From NCBI GenBank assembly GCA_012845835.1, contig JABAKD010000027.1:9749790-9813789 (forward strand): a stretch of DNA of 64,000 bases, given 5' to 3'. Position 1 is the first letter of the stretch; each line of letters starts with the position of its first letter. Positions 21,630-31,698 of the stretch are shown piece by piece. Origin of the DNA: Undaria pinnatifida. Its lineage: Eukaryota > Sar > Phaeophyceae > Laminariales > Alariaceae. Made by a program: the position numbers and the translations under genes. Below the pieces are notes generated by a model. The model did not search any database. It had not been told where the DNA came from and saw nothing but the letters and a program-made list of their open reading frames with translations.

Positions 21630-21702
21630 GCTATCATGGTCAAATGGTCAAGACGACAGACTTTGAGTTTAAGCCGTGAGTTCGAGCCTCGCAGTCAGGC
21701 AG
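21630..21702 (+). pseudogene. tRNA-Gln(UUG)-like sequence with Pol III terminator
   Basis: Has an A-box-like TGGTCAAATGGTCAAGAC with D-stem GTC/GAC, an anticodon loop CTTTGAG with TTG, and a T-arm GTGAG-TTCGAGC-CTCGC that pairs over five bases, followed by eight T at about 21708-21715. The anticodon stem pairs in only three of five positions and no acceptor stem is evident. It is therefore a tRNA relic or the head of a SINE, not a working tRNA. Confidence 0.5.
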
Positions 21703-22331
21703 AACCGTTTTTTTTGTTGTCTTAGAGAGACAAAACTCCGTGTATGTACGCATAGACAACTGCGAGGCAGACATGTATATCGCGAGTGCCACCAGGCGCA
21801 TACAGCAAACTCACGCGTGGCGTCCGGGCTAGTTTCCTGGAGCATGGCGGCGGGACTCTCGGCACGATCGAAGTCGCCAGGTTGCACCTGCCATCAATCG
21901 TGAACTCCTGTCTTGCACTTGCCAACAATCGTGAATGTATGTCCGCTTCACCCTTGTTGTATTTATCATTCCTACGAGCGTAACCGGCGGTCAGACCGAA
22001 GCGCTTTGTATGAGATGCTATTAATACTAGAGGTGAAACCTTACCTTATGCTCCGGAGTATATACTCGTCGTAGACCAGTCTCCGAATCAAAGCTTCAAT
22101 TTTCACTTGTGTCCTATCCTCGCTATTAAGAAAAGACGGCTCCAGCCTTCCGATGCCAAGGTGCTCAACGCCTGCCACTGATCCACCGACTAACGTACCT
22201 CCCGCAGCTGGTGTAGTTTCGCCATACCACGTGCTGGTTGCAACACACACCGCACCACCAGGCACTACACCAGACCGGTCACTTTCGGGGGTTTCAATGC
22301 TTGTTGGTCCCGTATCATGTTTGCCTTGCAG

Positions 22332-22512
22332 GCTCTGTGCAAACCCCGAATGTTAAAGTTGGATGCAGATTCAATTCATGTCCAGCACCTCCGCAGAGAA
22401 CCGCTCACAGCTCAAGAGGAGAGAAGCAAGCACCCGAAACAGCCTACAGATGGAACCTCCACAGCGAAGACGACGCGCGCGTCCCGCTACCCTTTGGCAG
22501 GGTCGGAGACAG
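22332..22512 (+). CDS. candidate internal exon, frame uncertain
   Basis: Bounded by a CCTTGCAG acceptor and an ACAG/GTGAGC donor. All three frames stay open for most of it; the phase-0 frame contains MLKLDADSIHVQHLRREPLT and QEERSKHPKQPTDG. A second candidate, a Gln-rich stretch (MQQQQRKQQYEYEYPV, 22956-23003) before a strong GTAAGT donor, lies 440 bp downstream. No family, start or end was found, so this is weak. Confidence 0.25.
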
Positions 22513-23247
22513 GTGAGCTCCGTGTGTGCGATCGACGCGTCATTTATTTTGTGAGCTACGTACTTGTACGTCAGCCGAGCCTCTGACTCTCAGTTGCTGG
22601 CGATGACTTGGTCATCTTGGTTGCTCGATACCGCTAGGCTGCCGGAGTCAGCCGTGTCTCGGTTCCGCTCGCGTGCACCAGGATGGTCGGGTCTTGGTGG
22701 GTGAGCATCGAGGAATGTTTCGCGTGTGACCCCCAGAACTCTACCAGCTAGACACACTTTGTCAACGAAACGTTCTTGGCTTGTCTGTTGCCAGCCGATG
22801 CGTGCAATGGCAAAACGACACCTCACGTCGAGGGATCATGTAACTTCTCACAGCAAGAGTCGCGAGCATCGCGAACTGAACTCGGTCGGCCGAGTTTCGC
22901 CAACTATCGTGCAACAACAGTATAATCAAGCCATGGCAACAGCAGCAGCACGAACATGCAGCAGCAACAACGAAAACAGCAGTACGAATACGAGTATCCC
23001 GTGGTAAGTAGTAGACGGGTAGCTTTTCTCGAAGCACTGCCTATACTGCCTACTGCCTACAGCAGCAGCACCGCTGACGCCGATCCAATCCACGTATTAA
23101 TTCATCATGGTTCACGACGAATCCAAGCTCGACCGTAGCCGTTGGGTGGTTGTTAATCGATCTTGTATCAGCTTCTCTATCGCTCTTACCAGTAGGAAAG
23201 GTACACCTGGAAAGGTGTCAGCCGCGGACGAAATACAGCCGGTCACC

Positions 23248-23335
23248 CTCGCCCTGGTGGTCTTGTGGTTAACTTCGACTGTGATACGACTAACCATGTA
23301 ACGTTTGAGTTAGGGGTTCAAATCTCGGTAAATTA
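23248..23335 (+). pseudogene. second tRNA-like sequence
   Basis: Contains an A-box-like GTGGTCTTGTGGTTAAC and a B-box-like GGGGTTCAAATCTC about 50 bp apart, the spacing of a tRNA with a long variable arm, followed by an ATTTTATTTTTG tract. The T-stem does not pair over five bases. Probably a tRNA relic or SINE head. Confidence 0.35.
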
Positions 23336-23859
23336 CGTGCGTCGTGGGAGATTTTATTTTTGAAAAACATGATAAAGGTCAGCTGTGAGTTCGGCCGATG
23401 GGTGGTTGATTTTTTTCTAGAAACACCCCACAACTGCCGAGAGCGCTTTATAGCGTGGGTAGGCACCATTCGACGCGTGTCGACGAGGGAAGAAAGGGCT
23501 GTACCCTTCTCGAGATAAAAACGAAGACGCGTATCGCAGTGGAGAGAGGGGGGAGAAGAAACTGCTTGGTGACCATGGATCTGAGTTAGGTCTGGGGAGG
23601 GAGGAGAAAGAAAAGCGCGAAGAGAATATCAGATGGGATGAGAAAAAAACAGGAAGGAAAGAAAAGATGCGGAACCTGGTTGACGTGACGAGTACATCGT
23701 AGTTAGAAATACATAGCGATTTAACCCTACCCTTTGGGAACCCAGAAGCCGAGACTACAAAGGAATACGAAAGCACCCACACCTCGGACAGACCACGATT
23801 CGAGGTCATCTGTTCGGGAACTGTACGCATGCATCCAGCACACCCTGGACAATAGGTTC

Positions 23860-25830
23860 CAAGCCAATTGGCGATCGATAGGATCCTGTTCCAATAGGAG
23901 ACCTATTGTTGCCCGTGATAGGTACAATGTATCGATGGGTACTTTCCGTAGCCTATTGGGGCCGACAATGGGTATCGATTTGCGTCTTCAATGATCTAAT
24001 GTTTGGCCAACGGCGTATTGTACCTATTTATATGAACAGATTGATAAACAAGTAGGTAACGATAAGACATTTTCAGGACAGTACTGTTTGGGCGATAGGC
24101 TATTGGCGCTGAGAGACGGAACCTATGGGTTTGTCCGATAGGTATCGATATACCTTTCACCAAACCTATTGTTTCGGAAAATAGGTATCGATAGACCTTT
24201 CGCAATGCTATTGTTTCGGACTACAAATACTGACAGACTTTTCGCCATTTTTTTGTTTCGGATGATATCATAGGTATCGGTACATAGACCCGGTTTATTG
24301 TTTCAGTGTTGGAGAGCAAGGCGCTCGAAGACAGCCCCATCTAGGTACAATAAACTCTAGCTCGCCATTCATCATCCACGCCGCACTCCCCTACAGCCCA
24401 GCGGAGAATCCCCGAAAACGGCGCTGTCTGTTCTTGTTGTGCCCTGAGAAGCTCAAGGTGGATGGTCTCAACAAGGTGGTGATTACTTCGTACGTACGCG
24501 TGTTCGGTGCGAAGCTCAAGCCTGCAGGGTTTTTAGAGCGACCTGTTCGTGTGCCGTTCAGTTCCTTCTTATATCCTGGATAATACCCTATCGAATAGAC
24601 TATTGGGCGAACAATAGGTCGGCAACTATGAGGATCGATACATAGCGCGGGGCACAATAGCTCGGGTTCGGGGTCTATCGATAGGTACTGTAAGCAACAA
24701 TAGGGTTAGGGCAGTGGCCACAATAGCCTGTATGATTGAAAATGACTCCCAACAGGCTATCGTTGGGACAATACCTTTCTGTCGCCACCAATCAATATCT
24801 GTTGGTTAAAGCGATAAGCGTGCGATGATATCGATCGATACCTATTGCTCAATGTAATAGGTTTGCAAGGGTATCGATCGATGCTTGTTGCCCAATTTAA
24901 TAGGTTCTCAAGGGTATCGATCGATACCTAGTGATATTTTAATATATATATGTGCAAGGGTTCGATCGATACCTACTGCTTGTAAATCTATACCCTCGTA
25001 CTGCTTAGGACATACCTATGCGCACCGTATACCCCAGTCAATTGTTTGAACGAATACCTTGGATGATATATAGCAATGTGTACCTTGACCTACTTGGTAC
25101 CTTTTGTTTCAAAACAGCACATTTACGATAATACCTGGCATTAAATGAAGCTTCAATCGATAAGCTTGTGAGGATTTTAATCGATAGCTGCTGCTGCTGT
25201 TGAACAACTCAGAAACACCTGTCGCAATTTTTTTTCGAAGGCATCAATCAAACCAATTCCTCTGGACCTATTGGGCAAATAAATAGGTATCTATCGACAA
25301 TTTCACCTTATTACAAGTTACAATACGTATCGATATTCAATTAATCGATATTCGATACACCAACTGTTGGAAAGACCAACAGGCGTACTCAATACGTGGT
25401 AGACTACCGATGTGCAGGACTCAATACCTATTGGTCATAGCAATAGATATCGATCGACAATTTCACATACCTAATGGTCAAACAATAGGTATCGATCGAC
25501 ATTTTCACGTACCTACTGGTCACAGTAATAGGTCACAGTAATAGGTATCGATCGACAGTGTAACATAACTATTGTAAGAACATACCTATTGTGCCGATTT
25601 ATCATCACCTATTAGTCGAAGAAATAGGTCTCGATAGACAGATTAATACACCTATCTTAAGAACGACAGCCTTTTGCACCGATTTCTATGGACTTATTGG
25701 TCCAAGCAATGGGGATCGGTCGACAAATTCGCATACCTATCGAAGGTGTCAATAGACATCGATGTGCACTACCCCAACCTATTGACAATTCAATAGGCTA
25801 TTGTCCGGGTTGTGATGCATAGTACCTGGT
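23860..25830. repeat. 2-kb AT-rich array of ATAGGTATCGATCGA units
   Basis: Dozens of imperfect copies of CAATAGGTATCGATCGACA and its complement (GATACCTATTG) occur. The best ordered part is 25430-25620, with units of roughly 50-57 bp (CCTAATGGTCAAACAATAGG, then TATCGATCGACATTTTCAC). The core TATCGATCGATA is itself a palindrome. No reading frame survives. The array fills most of the gap before 25.83 kb. Confidence 0.85.
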
Positions 25831-27171
25831 GCAGATCTAACCCACGAAAAACTTGCTATTGTTAGACCATGCAGATCGTACGGCTCTCACCCAGTAACAT
25901 GATATACAAGGGCTGCGCTCCGCAGGCGGCTGACGCCGCCCGCTACGCTTGCGCAAGGCAAGGAAGTGTGCAACTAAAAACAACTAAAAACATAGACTTA
26001 TGTAAAGGGGGCAGAAAGAAGAGGCCCACGATTTGGTGCGAACAGCGATTTGATGATGCCAAGAGCTGCTTGTGCAGAGCAAATTGCCCTGTTGTGTTCA
26101 GCTGTGCTGTGTGCTTTTGTTACCGGTGTTACGTTCTGATCGGCAGTACGGGGGTAATTTGCGTGGGGGAAAAAACAGGGGGCCGTGAAAGATCAAATAC
26201 ATAGTCTATAGAAGAAGAAAAAAGAGGAAAAGTAGTACTCCGTACACAACAACACACGCATTATACCCGGTACTGCTCTATGTTTTTGAACGAAAGCACT
26301 CAGCGCAGCGACACAGCACCGCAGCGAAGGGCACGGCACCGCACCGCATGGCTCCGCACGGCTCCGCACGGCGCTACGCTGCGCTGCTGGGCCATATGTA
26401 GCCGGATTGATCTGACTGAGCTGGGCGTGCATGTGATCCAACAGCGTAGTATCTGATGGTACGTACAAATCTGGTGTATGTAGTAGTACCGGTATGTACT
26501 ATTATATTGGCGTTTCGTATATCGAACGAAGCTGGAAAGCAAAGAAAAGCTGGAAAGGTTCAGCAAGTAATATGGAAGTTGGAGCTCTGAGAGGCCAGGG
26601 ATAGGCAATCCCTGAGAAAGACAAAATTAAGTAAGTCTATAGACCATGCAGACCTTCCCTGTAAGATCCGCATTCGATACGAGCGGCCATATCAAGCGTC
26701 TACTCGTAGCGTGAGCGCGCAGCAGTATATACGAACAGAGCATTATCATGCTGCGATCGTGTCATACACCTCTCCCTCCGTTGCTCTTCCGACACATGGT
26801 CCTATCACAGCATCGCATCCCTGCGGCCCGGCCTGCTTCGCGTGGTCGATGCTGTATCATCGTCACTTTTTCTTTTTTGCCCCTCTGAACTGGAAATGGG
26901 GTGAAATACCGTGGAGGACAAAAGCGCACAGATTATTTACGTTTTGGTACACATCATGGCAATTATGTTATATTGTACGTATGTACAGCTATTTTAAATA
27001 CTTCAGCTGTGAGTTCGATAAGTTAGGGTTTGCAAGCTGCGTGATACGTCGGCCGCTCGTTTTTACAGATGCATTATTATTTGAATACACCTGGGTATTG
27101 TTCATCAACGACACGAATCACAGCCCCCCCCGATCCCCCCCTCCCTTGGAACCCCCACTTCTCGGCAGGTG
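25831..27171. other. upstream of the VTT-domain gene, no gene seen
   Basis: Several frames of 90-150 codons lack natural composition and splice context. There is a GC-rich GGCACCGCACCGCATGGCTC-type repeat at about 26320-26390 and a TATATTGTACGTATGTACAG stretch near 26968. Promoter elements for the gene at 27172 should lie here, but none is clear. Confidence 0.4.
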
Positions 27172-30100
27172 ATGCTCTGCGCCTGCCTCGGGCTCACCGC
27201 ACGAACAATCGTTCCTGCAGCTGGGGCATGGCGCCCAGCAGCCCCTCCCGCGCGAACACCGGCGACAACAAGCAGAGGAGGAAGGGGAGGGGTAGCCTTT
27301 TCCGCGGCCGCACCCTGGAAGAACAGCTTCATTCCCTCCACAACTCCTAGACAGGCGTTATTTTCTTCCTCCGCTTCTTCCAAGGCTGAGCCTATTAGTA
27401 GATTGGGACACTCGAGACAGGGTTACCGTCTCGCGTGGGGGGGGGCGGTGGGGGTGGGAGGGGCGGGGGCGGTGGAAGGCACTCGGGGCAGGGGCGGTTG
27501 GCCGCTGATGTCGATGGCGGAGGATGGGGGTGCGAAGGGTGTCGACCACAACGCGGTGCTCGGCGCGCTGGCGCTGGCTGGGCTGGGCGCGATCTACTAT
27601 GGGTAAGTGGGCTTACTGGTACCCATTCCTGGCAACGTACTACTGCTGTGCTAGGATGCTGCTAGCAGAAACTCGACTATGATAGTAGTAATCATACGAA
27701 AATAAATGCCGCTACCTGGTATCTAGCAGTTACCTGGTACCAGTATCTAGCAGTAGGCGGCAGCACTTAAGAAATTGGGATTTCAGAAAAATTGCCTTGT
27801 ACTCTGCGCGGAACGTAAAAAACTGACGACTATATAGAGCACGCGTATGATAGCAGTCCCAACCCTGCTGAGTCAGGGGATGATAGCGCGAGAGCAAGAG
27901 TTCGAAGAAAAAATGTCGACGGGCAGTTAAAGCTGAACCCTCTGCGTGATGAAAATGAACGCACGCACCCGTGGGGAAGGAGGGACAATACCTGTGAACA
28001 TGGCTTGTCCAGAAGCCGGAAAGTTGAAAACTGAGATTTGAAGTACATGTATAAAATAAATGTATATGTATACGTATAATTGTCTTTTTTGCGTCTTTTT
28101 TCGGACACATGTCTTCGTGCTCGCACCTTTATCCGAAACGTGAAAGGGGGTGGGCACATTCTACCCTCAGGATCACGTTGCCGGAGGTTTGGGCGCGGTC
28201 CGTGCTGTGTCGCGCGTGGCAAGCCTTTTTAAGTTTTTTGGCCTTCGGCATATTTGGCAAATCCCCGGGTGTCCGCAACTTCCAGCATCGTGCGCGCGTA
28301 CAAAGGGTATACCTTTTTGCCGGAAAGTTGAAAACTGAGATTTGAAGTACATGTATAAAATAAATGTATATGTATACGTATAATTGTCTTTTTTGCGTCT
28401 TTTTTCGGACACATGTCTTCGTGCTCGCACCTTTATCCGAAACGTGAAAGGGGGTGGGCACATTCTACCCTCAGGATCACGTTGCCGGAGGTTTGGGCGC
28501 GGTCCGTGCTGTGTCGCGCGTGGCAAGCCTTTTCAAGTTTTTTGGCCTTCGGCATATTTGGCACATCCCCGGGTGTCCGCAACTTCCAGCATCGTGCGCG
28601 CGTACAAAGGGTATACCTTTTTTACGGTGTACGGTTTGCGCGCGTGCCAGACCCAGAGGTAACATTAACATTCTGTCTGTTTTTTGCCCTCTCATGAACA
28701 CAGCCATGAGCGCAGCCAACACGCAAAGAGCACAACGTAAAAAAACTGCCGCCAAGCAGCACCACCAGCAGGTAACACCGTGCGTTTGTGGCACATCCAT
28801 CTGCGCGGCACTTCTTTGCCTAGTTGGTTTTTGCGGGGCCTGTTTCTTATATGTGATCGATTACCTGTCTTTTGCTGCTGCTGTGGGCGGCATCGCCATT
28901 CTGGACGAAAATAGTAGGACCGTTTGGATTTAAGAGTTTTGCATCAATGGTTCTTATCACATTATGTTTCCGATCATCAATTTGTGTTTCTTCCCCCCCG
29001 CGAGCACACCCAGCCATGTGTAGACAACAACAGTGAACATGCAGATAACACATGGCTACAACCGTGCCCAGCAGCACAAGCAACAGCAGGCACAACATCA
29101 TCATGCGCGTGTGGCATACCCATACGTGGTGTACTGCTGCTGTGGTTATGTGCTACATACAGCAGTACAGCAGTATGCGCACAGCAGCAAACCGATGGTT
29201 TGGTTCGTTCTCGAACTTCGCTAGGCAAAGCAAATTCGTCTCCTCGAGGGGACGATTATCAATCGGCGAAGATCAAAGCAATCCAGCGTGGTTTTTCTTG
29301 ACTCTAAAAGGCAAACAGCAGTGGATATATGCGCTGATGCTCCATGAGAGAGGGCTTCTCTGTCTCAGCGACAATAGAAGCCCTACAGGTCCTCATTCCG
29401 GGCACTTTCTGCGACGAGCTGGTGGTGAAGGGGGATGATTGCCCATGTTGGCGTGAATCACTCGTCGTGAAGATCAATATCTGGCTCAACAAGACAAGAA
29501 GGGTACCTATGCCGAAATGGCTGGTTTCTATACGAAACAAAAAAAAAACATGAAAACCACGATAGAAAGACCGCGCACGGAACAAGTGCTCTGTGTGTGT
29601 TTTTTTTGCCGGTTAAAAATCTACCGTTCGTCTATTTATTTATTTTTCCACGCAAATTTTACTGCGTAAGAGTCGCCCGTACAAAAGTCCTCATTGTGCG
29701 AGTACTCGTGCTGGACACGTACTGATGGGATTTCCACTTATTTTCGGGTCTCTACCACGACGGGGAGAGAACGAACCGTCCCCGGGAGGTTCGGTTCTCC
29801 ACCACGACGGGTATAGAACGAACCGTCCCCGGGAGGGCGCCTCCCCACACCCCGCTTCTCGAGCTGCGGACAAGAACATAGTCTTGACTACCACCAGGTA
29901 CCTCGTATTTGCCCACAGGCAGTCAGATGTTGGATGCTTGAATTTCGTTCCTGCGCCACTCCCGTAGGCACTTCCCGGAGGGGAACCTTGTACGTGGTAG
30001 TACGGGAAGTACACCGCAAGGAATCGTGCTACACGCTCGTAGCATGACACTACTAATACGGCTGGTGACACCGCGGTTTTGTTATGATTTGTCCCTTCGC

Positions 30101-31375
30101 CGAGTAACTGGGTCCCCAAAGATTGCTGTTACTGCTTGCTTTTTTTCAGCACACGCAACATAGAAGGTTGCACGTGGATAGGGTCGAAGCTAACAACAAC
30201 CCCCAAATTATGGAAGTATGTGATATCCATCCCCAGATTAAGCTTTTCCCTCCTTGCCTCCCCGTCCCCCGCCCCCCTCCCTCCCACGCCGCCCCCCTCT
30301 GCATTCCCTCGCGTGCCTTGCGATGAAAATACGAAAAACAACACAAAACACAAAACACACAACAACCCAAAAAATGCGCAGGATTCACGACCCCGCCGGG
30401 GGCACGGCAGCGACGAATCCCGGCACCTTCCAAGCCGTCTTGGAGACGGCCAAGGCCGGACCCACCGCCGCCACCGCAGCGATCCAAGCCTTCCTCAACG
30501 GGAGCATCGGTCGGGTAGAAGAGCTGGGGCCGCTGGGGCCGCTGTATTTTGGAGTGTTGTACGTCTTGGCCGAGGTGCTGATTATTCCGGCCGTCCCTCT
30601 TACTGCGGCTGCGGGTTTCCTATTCGGAGTGGCGGGAGGCACGGCGGTGGTGCTGACCAGCGCTACCATCGCCGCGGCGATATCGTTCCAGCTCGGACGC
30701 ACTCTGTTCAGGTAGGGCGAGGTTTTAGATTTCTTGGGGAGTGCAGGAGATAGGCAAAGGGGTCTTATTTTTTGGGGGGGTTAGGGAGGGTGAAGGAGGG
30801 GGGTGGGGAGCGAGGGCGGGGAGGAGAGGAATCGGGGGGTGGGGGTTGGGAGAGCGAGGGAGGGGCAGGGGGGGCGAGGGGGGGCGAGGGGGGGTCGTAT
30901 GGTGTTAAGTACAGTATCACGTTGGAACTACTGCATCACCTCAACCTATCCGATGGCCATGCCCCCCCCCCAACCCCCTCGTCCCGTCATCGTAAGGACA
31001 CGAGGGTCTATGATCTGACAGACTACGGCCATGCATGACAATAATTACACGTTCCCCCCGCCATCACTCGCCTGGCTGTCCGTCTGCTCCCACCAGGGAG
31101 CAAGCAGAAGGCCTTCTCGGCGACTACCCCAAGATCCAAGCCCTGGACAAGGCCATAGCTAAGGAGGGCTTTAAGGTCATCCTGCTTCTCAGACTTAGCC
31201 CCATCTTCCCCTTCGCGCTGAGCAACTACATTTATGGAGTGTCGTCGGTGGACTTCTTGGAGTATATGGCGGGGACCATGTTAGGCTTCTTCCCGGGGAC
31301 TCTCGCCTACGTCTACGGGGGAACGGTGCGTTGCGCCTCCCACGCCGTGGGGCTTGGCGTGTTTTTATGTGACTT

Positions 31376-31455
<80 letters not shown>

Positions 31456-31698
31456 GCACTTCGTCTCTTACGCCTATTCCTCTTTCTCTCGCACATGCCC
31501 TCTCCCTCTCTCTGTCCCCGCCCACCCCGCACTTGCGCGCAACAGATCGGCAAAAGCATTACCGATGGAGGAGGGTTGGACCTGCCCTGGTATGGCTACA
31601 TCGCCGGTGCGGCTTTCGTTGCGTTTCTCCTGAAGACGGTGGGCGACGTCGCTACGAACGCCATCGAGGAGATGGAGCAGGGTACAAGAGACGAGTAG
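27172..31698 (+). CDS. VTT-domain membrane protein (TVP38/TMEM64/DedA family, SNARE-associated Golgi protein)
   Basis: Polytopic membrane protein of the VTT superfamily, whose members act in endomembranes or plastids, some as lipid scramblases; the substrate here is unknown. Exons: 27172-27602, 30382-30711, 31097-31325 and 31546-31698, with matching phases (2, 2, 0), 380 residues. The VTT domain spans exons 2-4: IIPAVPLTAAAGFLFG, then AAAISFQLGRTLFR, LLLRLSPIFPFALSNYIYGV and GFFPGTLAYVYGG. A final membrane helix (YIAGAAFVAFLLKTV) precedes a charged tail ending GTRDE. Exon 1 adds about 120 residues of Ala/Arg/Ser-rich leader with GGVAFSAAAPW and a hydrophobic ALALAGLGAIYYG, suggesting an organelle presequence. 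The link of exon 1 rests on phase (TAT GG joined to G ATT) and a GTAAGT donor. The start could lie upstream, since ATG 27172 follows a CGGCAG. Confidence 0.87.
28015..28622 (+). repeat. 304-bp tandem duplication in intron 1
   Basis: 28015-28318 and 28319-28622 are nearly identical (both begin GCCGGAAAGTTGAAAACTGA; few substitutions, such as GGCAAATCCCC against GGCACATCCCC). Further on, a 47-bp direct repeat (CCACGACGGG...GAACGAACCGTCCCCGGGAG) lies at 29755 and 29802. Intron 1 of the VTT gene holds both. Confidence 0.95.
31376..31456 (+). repeat. (TTG)27 microsatellite
   Basis: Perfect run of 27 TTG units in intron 3 of the VTT-domain gene. Poly-Cys, poly-Val, poly-Leu and poly-Gln frames over it are artefacts. 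Confidence 0.97.

Larger units (their letters stand above)
18973..22331. other. intergenic with foldback cluster
   Basis: Apart from the GC-rich foldback cluster (19855-21230) and a tRNA-like sequence (21630-21702), no feature is supported. A TTAGGATTAGGGTTATTGG tract sits near 21470. Frames in the cluster repeat each other because the DNA repeats, not because of a shown gene. Confidence 0.45.

Noticed and set aside
21630-21702. Functional tRNA-Gln gene
   Set aside because: The acceptor stem is missing and the anticodon stem pairs poorly.
26711-27172. 153-codon + strand frame before the VTT gene
   Set aside because: Mixed composition with no recognisable domain; it ends at the proposed start region and gives no phase-compatible link to the exon at 30382.
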